In this document: piece after piece, positions 18,199 through 21,075 of the stretch
How positions within the stretch are numbered: the first letter of the stretch is position 1
Layout: every line of letters starts with the position of its first letter
NCBI GenBank assembly: GCA_000277445.1
Contig: AJWJ01000422.1
Location: forward strand, 1 to 21,075
DNA from: Polysphondylium violaceum
Lineage: Eukaryota; Evosea; Eumycetozoa; Dictyosteliales; Dictyosteliaceae
Length of the DNA: 21,075 bases
Direction of reading: 5' to 3'
Notes under the pieces: generated by a model
Database searches by the model: none
What the model was told of the DNA's origin: nothing
Seen by the model: only the letters and a program-made list of their open reading frames with translations
Translations under genes and position numbers: made by a program

Positions 18199-18250
18199 TC
18201 ACTGGTTTTTTGGGAAAAGTAGTTTTGATTTAATATTAATTGTTTAGGAT

Positions 18251-20863
18251 TTAAATAAGACCTAATTCTCTGTGGAAAATAAGTTTTTGTTTTTCAGAAG
18301 AGTGAGTTAATAAAAGAGAAAATAGTTGTTGTAATTCTTGAGTTGGTTGTTGATTGGGTGGGAAAATAGTTTGAAAATGACCAGTTAAACGATTAAAGAA
18401 TCTATCAAATACATCTCTCCATTGTTCTGGCACCAAGGCATCGTGAATAAGGTTATTTTGTGATAAATAAATTGGATCGAAAATTAATAAACCTTTGGTG
18501 AGAAAAGTATGAATGATAGATAAGCCTTCTTTGGTTTGGAATAATTTTACCAAAAATTTAGATTGATTAAAATTTACTAAAAAGTGGAATCCAAGAATAA
18601 AGAATTTAATTGGAACTTCTAATATCCATTTAATAACTTGTTTATATATTTCTTCTGTTGATTTTTCAGACTAAAATAAATATATAGATAAATCATGTTA
18701 ATAAATTAAATTAAATAAATTAAATAAATATAAAAACTTACACCTTCTGGTAAATGTAATAATAATAATAAAGGCAAATTTCTGCAAACAGCAAATAAAC
18801 CTGATAAAGATTGCTTATCATTTAATAAAGGAAAAGCTCTTTTAATCAACTTTCTACCTTTAGCATATACCCATAGTGATACAAATAATAAATCTTCTTG
18901 GCAAACACTTGGCCATTTTTGATTTGCTTCTTGTTGAGGTAAAGTTGGTGATTCAAATTTAAAGCTAGGGAATGGATCTAGATGTAATGATCTGAATAAA
19001 TCATTTGAAACTGGTTCTTTTTTAGTATAATATTCAGCCAAAAGAGTTTGATCATTTGTAGACGAAATTAAAAAGTTTATATCTTCAAGATCCAATATAT
19101 GAGTATAAGATGATTCAATTACAAGTTTAATTGTTTGATCACTATTTTGATTCTAATTATTTTAATTTAAATATATTAATATTTAATAGAGATAGTTATC
19201 TATCTATATCTATAATACATACTCTACTATCTTGATCAGATTCATTATTTAAAATAATTTGTAATATTTGTCTTGGTGCTCTAATAGAATGTGAAGGAAT
19301 ACGACCGAGTGCACCTGTTAATGGGTCTGTTGTCCCTGGTTTTCTAATTTGTGATAATCCTTGTTTTGGTTGAGAATCACAAATTGGTGTATGTGAGTGA
19401 GATGGTGGTGTATTTTCTAATAGTAATAATAATAATAATAACAATATTAATACATTTTACATGACAAAAATTTATGTAATATTAAACTTACTCATCTTAT
19501 GTCTTTGATAATAATAATCTTCAATATATGGATTAGTAAAATGAATTTGATATGCTTGTAAACGATTAATTGTTTGAATCTCTTCTGCTGTCATATATTT
19601 TTTATCGCCTGCGTTATGAGATTTTTTTATATTCTTTCTAGGTGAATGATAGTTTTGTTGCTGTTGCTGTTGTTGTTGATTTTGTTGTTGTTGCTCTTTT
19701 TGTCTAGTAGCTGGCATCATATCACCTATAGTTAATGGTCTAGGATATCTATGATTATTATTTATGTTGTTGTTGTTGTTGTTGTTATTTATATTATTGT
19801 TGTTGTTGGCATTATTCGGAGAGGATACATTATTTTTAATTGGCGAGTCTGATTGTCGATTGTTTGTTTTTTGTGGAGTTAAATTTTTCTTATTAAACTT
19901 TGGTTGTGGTGATTGTTGTTGTTGTTGTTGTTGTTGTTCTAATGATATTTGTGATTCAAGTTGAGCTTCTAAATCAGATAATGAAACTGCTTTCAAATTG
20001 ACTTCTGGTGTTGGTTCAATATTTGGTGTTTGTTGAACAACTGAAAGGTTACTCATAAGTTTAAGTAATGGATTGGGATCTGTTGTTGCAGCGGCTGTTG
20101 TTGCTGTTGATGTAGTGGTGGTAGTTGTTGTAGATGATTTAAATGGTGATGATGGTTCTGCGCCACTAGTATTAATAGTAGTGGTAGTTGTTGTTTTTGT
20201 TGTTTTACTAGTTTGAACTGAAAAATCATTATGTTCACCCATTGCTATCTTGAACACAGATTCAATTTGATCATCATCCATCTAAAATTTATATTATTAA
20301 TCAATATATACATTATTATTATTATTATTATTATTATGAATTAATTATTAAATAAATAAATGTATTTACATTTGTATGATGATCATCATCATTATTTAAT
20401 GAAGTATATAGACCAACTTTTCTTGAATTCGAATTAAAGAAAGTAGATCTTTCGTTATGATAAGAAGCTACACCATTTTGTTCATTATGATCATCATCTT
20501 CTTCATCTTCATCATCTTCTGGAGAAAAATCATCTCTTTTCTTTATTGGATTACTTGATAAGAAAGCTTCATGTTCATTTGACAATAAATCTTGATTACT
20601 CTCCCATTCATTATCTAAAGTTTAAAATATAAAACAGTGGTGTAAGAATTACAAACTATATATAAAGAGGAGTATTCTTTTTTCATGATCAAATGAACAA
20701 CAAAAACAAAAAAGAAAAAGAGAGAAAAAAGAAAGAAACAAAAAAACATACTAAGGGGACCAGTATCACCAAAGGTTTCATCATCATCATATTCATCTTC
20801 TTCAATAGGTGGATCTATATCATCAAAATAGTTTTCCACTGGTTCATTTTTATTATATGACAT
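18251..20863 (-). CDS. PAT1: PAT1 homologue, mRNA decapping and decay scaffold (six exons)
   Basis: Exons on minus: 20863-20752, 20614-20370, 20281-19492, 19416-19223, 19152-18742 and 18670-18251, giving 723 residues (human PATL1 770). PAT1 bridges the Lsm1-7 ring, the helicase Dhh1/DDX6 and decapping enzymes in P-bodies. Exon 1 has the acidic N-terminal motif EEDEYDDDETFGD, matching the family's DETFG element. Exon 3 is rich in Gln, Thr and Asn, then gives NPYIEDYYYQRH, matching DPYLDDFYYQ in animals. Exon 4 has LGRIPSHSIRAPRQ. Exon 5 has IESSYTHILDLEDINF, KGRKLIKRAFPLL and CRNLPLLL, the helical C-terminal domain that binds Lsm1-7. Exon 6 completes it. All splice junctions keep frame. Intron 2 holds an ATT repeat (about 20310-20336). 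The C-terminal half is well conserved; the middle is disordered. Confidence 0.93.
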
Positions 20864-21075
20864 TATTAATATTTACTACTTTTAATTAATACTAATTGTA
20901 TGCACCTCTCTGTTGTGTGTTGTGTTGTTGCTGTCGAGAGTCGTATTTAATTAAAAAGTAGATAGGGTTTCTATTTCTACAAAGGGGTTGTGTGTTTGAT
21001 AGATGGATGGATGGGAAATTATTGCTAAAAATTGTATTCTTTTTAACAATTTATTTAACAAAAAAAAAAAAAAAA
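20864..21075 (-). promoter_or_regulatory. Upstream region of PAT1
   Basis: Contains a less AT-rich patch at about 20900-20945 with GT-rich repeats (CTGTTGTGTGTTGTGTTGTTG). The window ends in an A run from about 21060. No gene is seen. Confidence 0.45.

Noticed and set aside
1-21075. Virus-like elements, retroelements, transposons, tRNA or rRNA genes
   Set aside because: No reverse transcriptase, integrase, capsid or transposase sense was seen in any frame, and no long terminal repeats or tRNA cloverleaf were recognised by eye.

Overview
The window looks like nuclear DNA of a social amoeba, Dictyostelium discoideum or a close relative. Non-coding DNA is extremely A+T rich with long A, T and ATT runs. 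Coding sequence is full of poly-Asn, poly-Gln and poly-His tracts. Introns are short (53-137 bases), AT-rich, and mostly begin GTAAGT or GTATGT and end TAG. Genes are packed on both strands and carry AATAAA signals after their stops. The species cannot be fixed from the sequence alone. All exon models were built by hand from reading frame and splice signals, without transcript data.

Layout from left to right: (1) a USP10-type ubiquitin hydrolase on + (587-4316, three exons, with one apparent frame slip in an A8 run); (2) an 800-base gap holding what may be a gene relic; (3) a DNase II-family nuclease on - (5119-7545, six exons) with a long basic C-terminal extension; (4) dynactin subunit 6 on + (8027-8731, three exons), convergent with (5) an RGG-rich protein on - (8770-9342) carrying an MPLKIP/TTDN1-like LEDPW motif; (6) a MAP kinase kinase on - (9684-11218, three exons), probably mekA; (7) a possible tiny spliced ORF on + (11415-11536); (8) an AAAP/APC-type amino acid transporter on + (11985-14166, two exons); (9) a 2.5 kb non-coding stretch rich in CACC/GGTG motifs; (10) a secreted purple acid phosphatase on + (16710-18026, one exon); (11) the mRNA-decay factor PAT1 on - (18251-20863, six exons).

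These are ordinary, independently transcribed genes, not an operon. USP10, PAT1 and the MPLKIP-like protein all have relatives in RNA-granule or RNA-processing biology, but I treat their proximity as coincidence. The most notable items are the nuclease's architecture, the MPLKIP-like protein, an FGDF-like motif in the USP10 homologue, a 26-Asn insert inside the MEK kinase domain, the possible tiny spliced gene, and the motif-rich 2.5 kb intergenic region. I saw no CRISPR array, tRNA, rRNA, or intact transposon or virus-like element.
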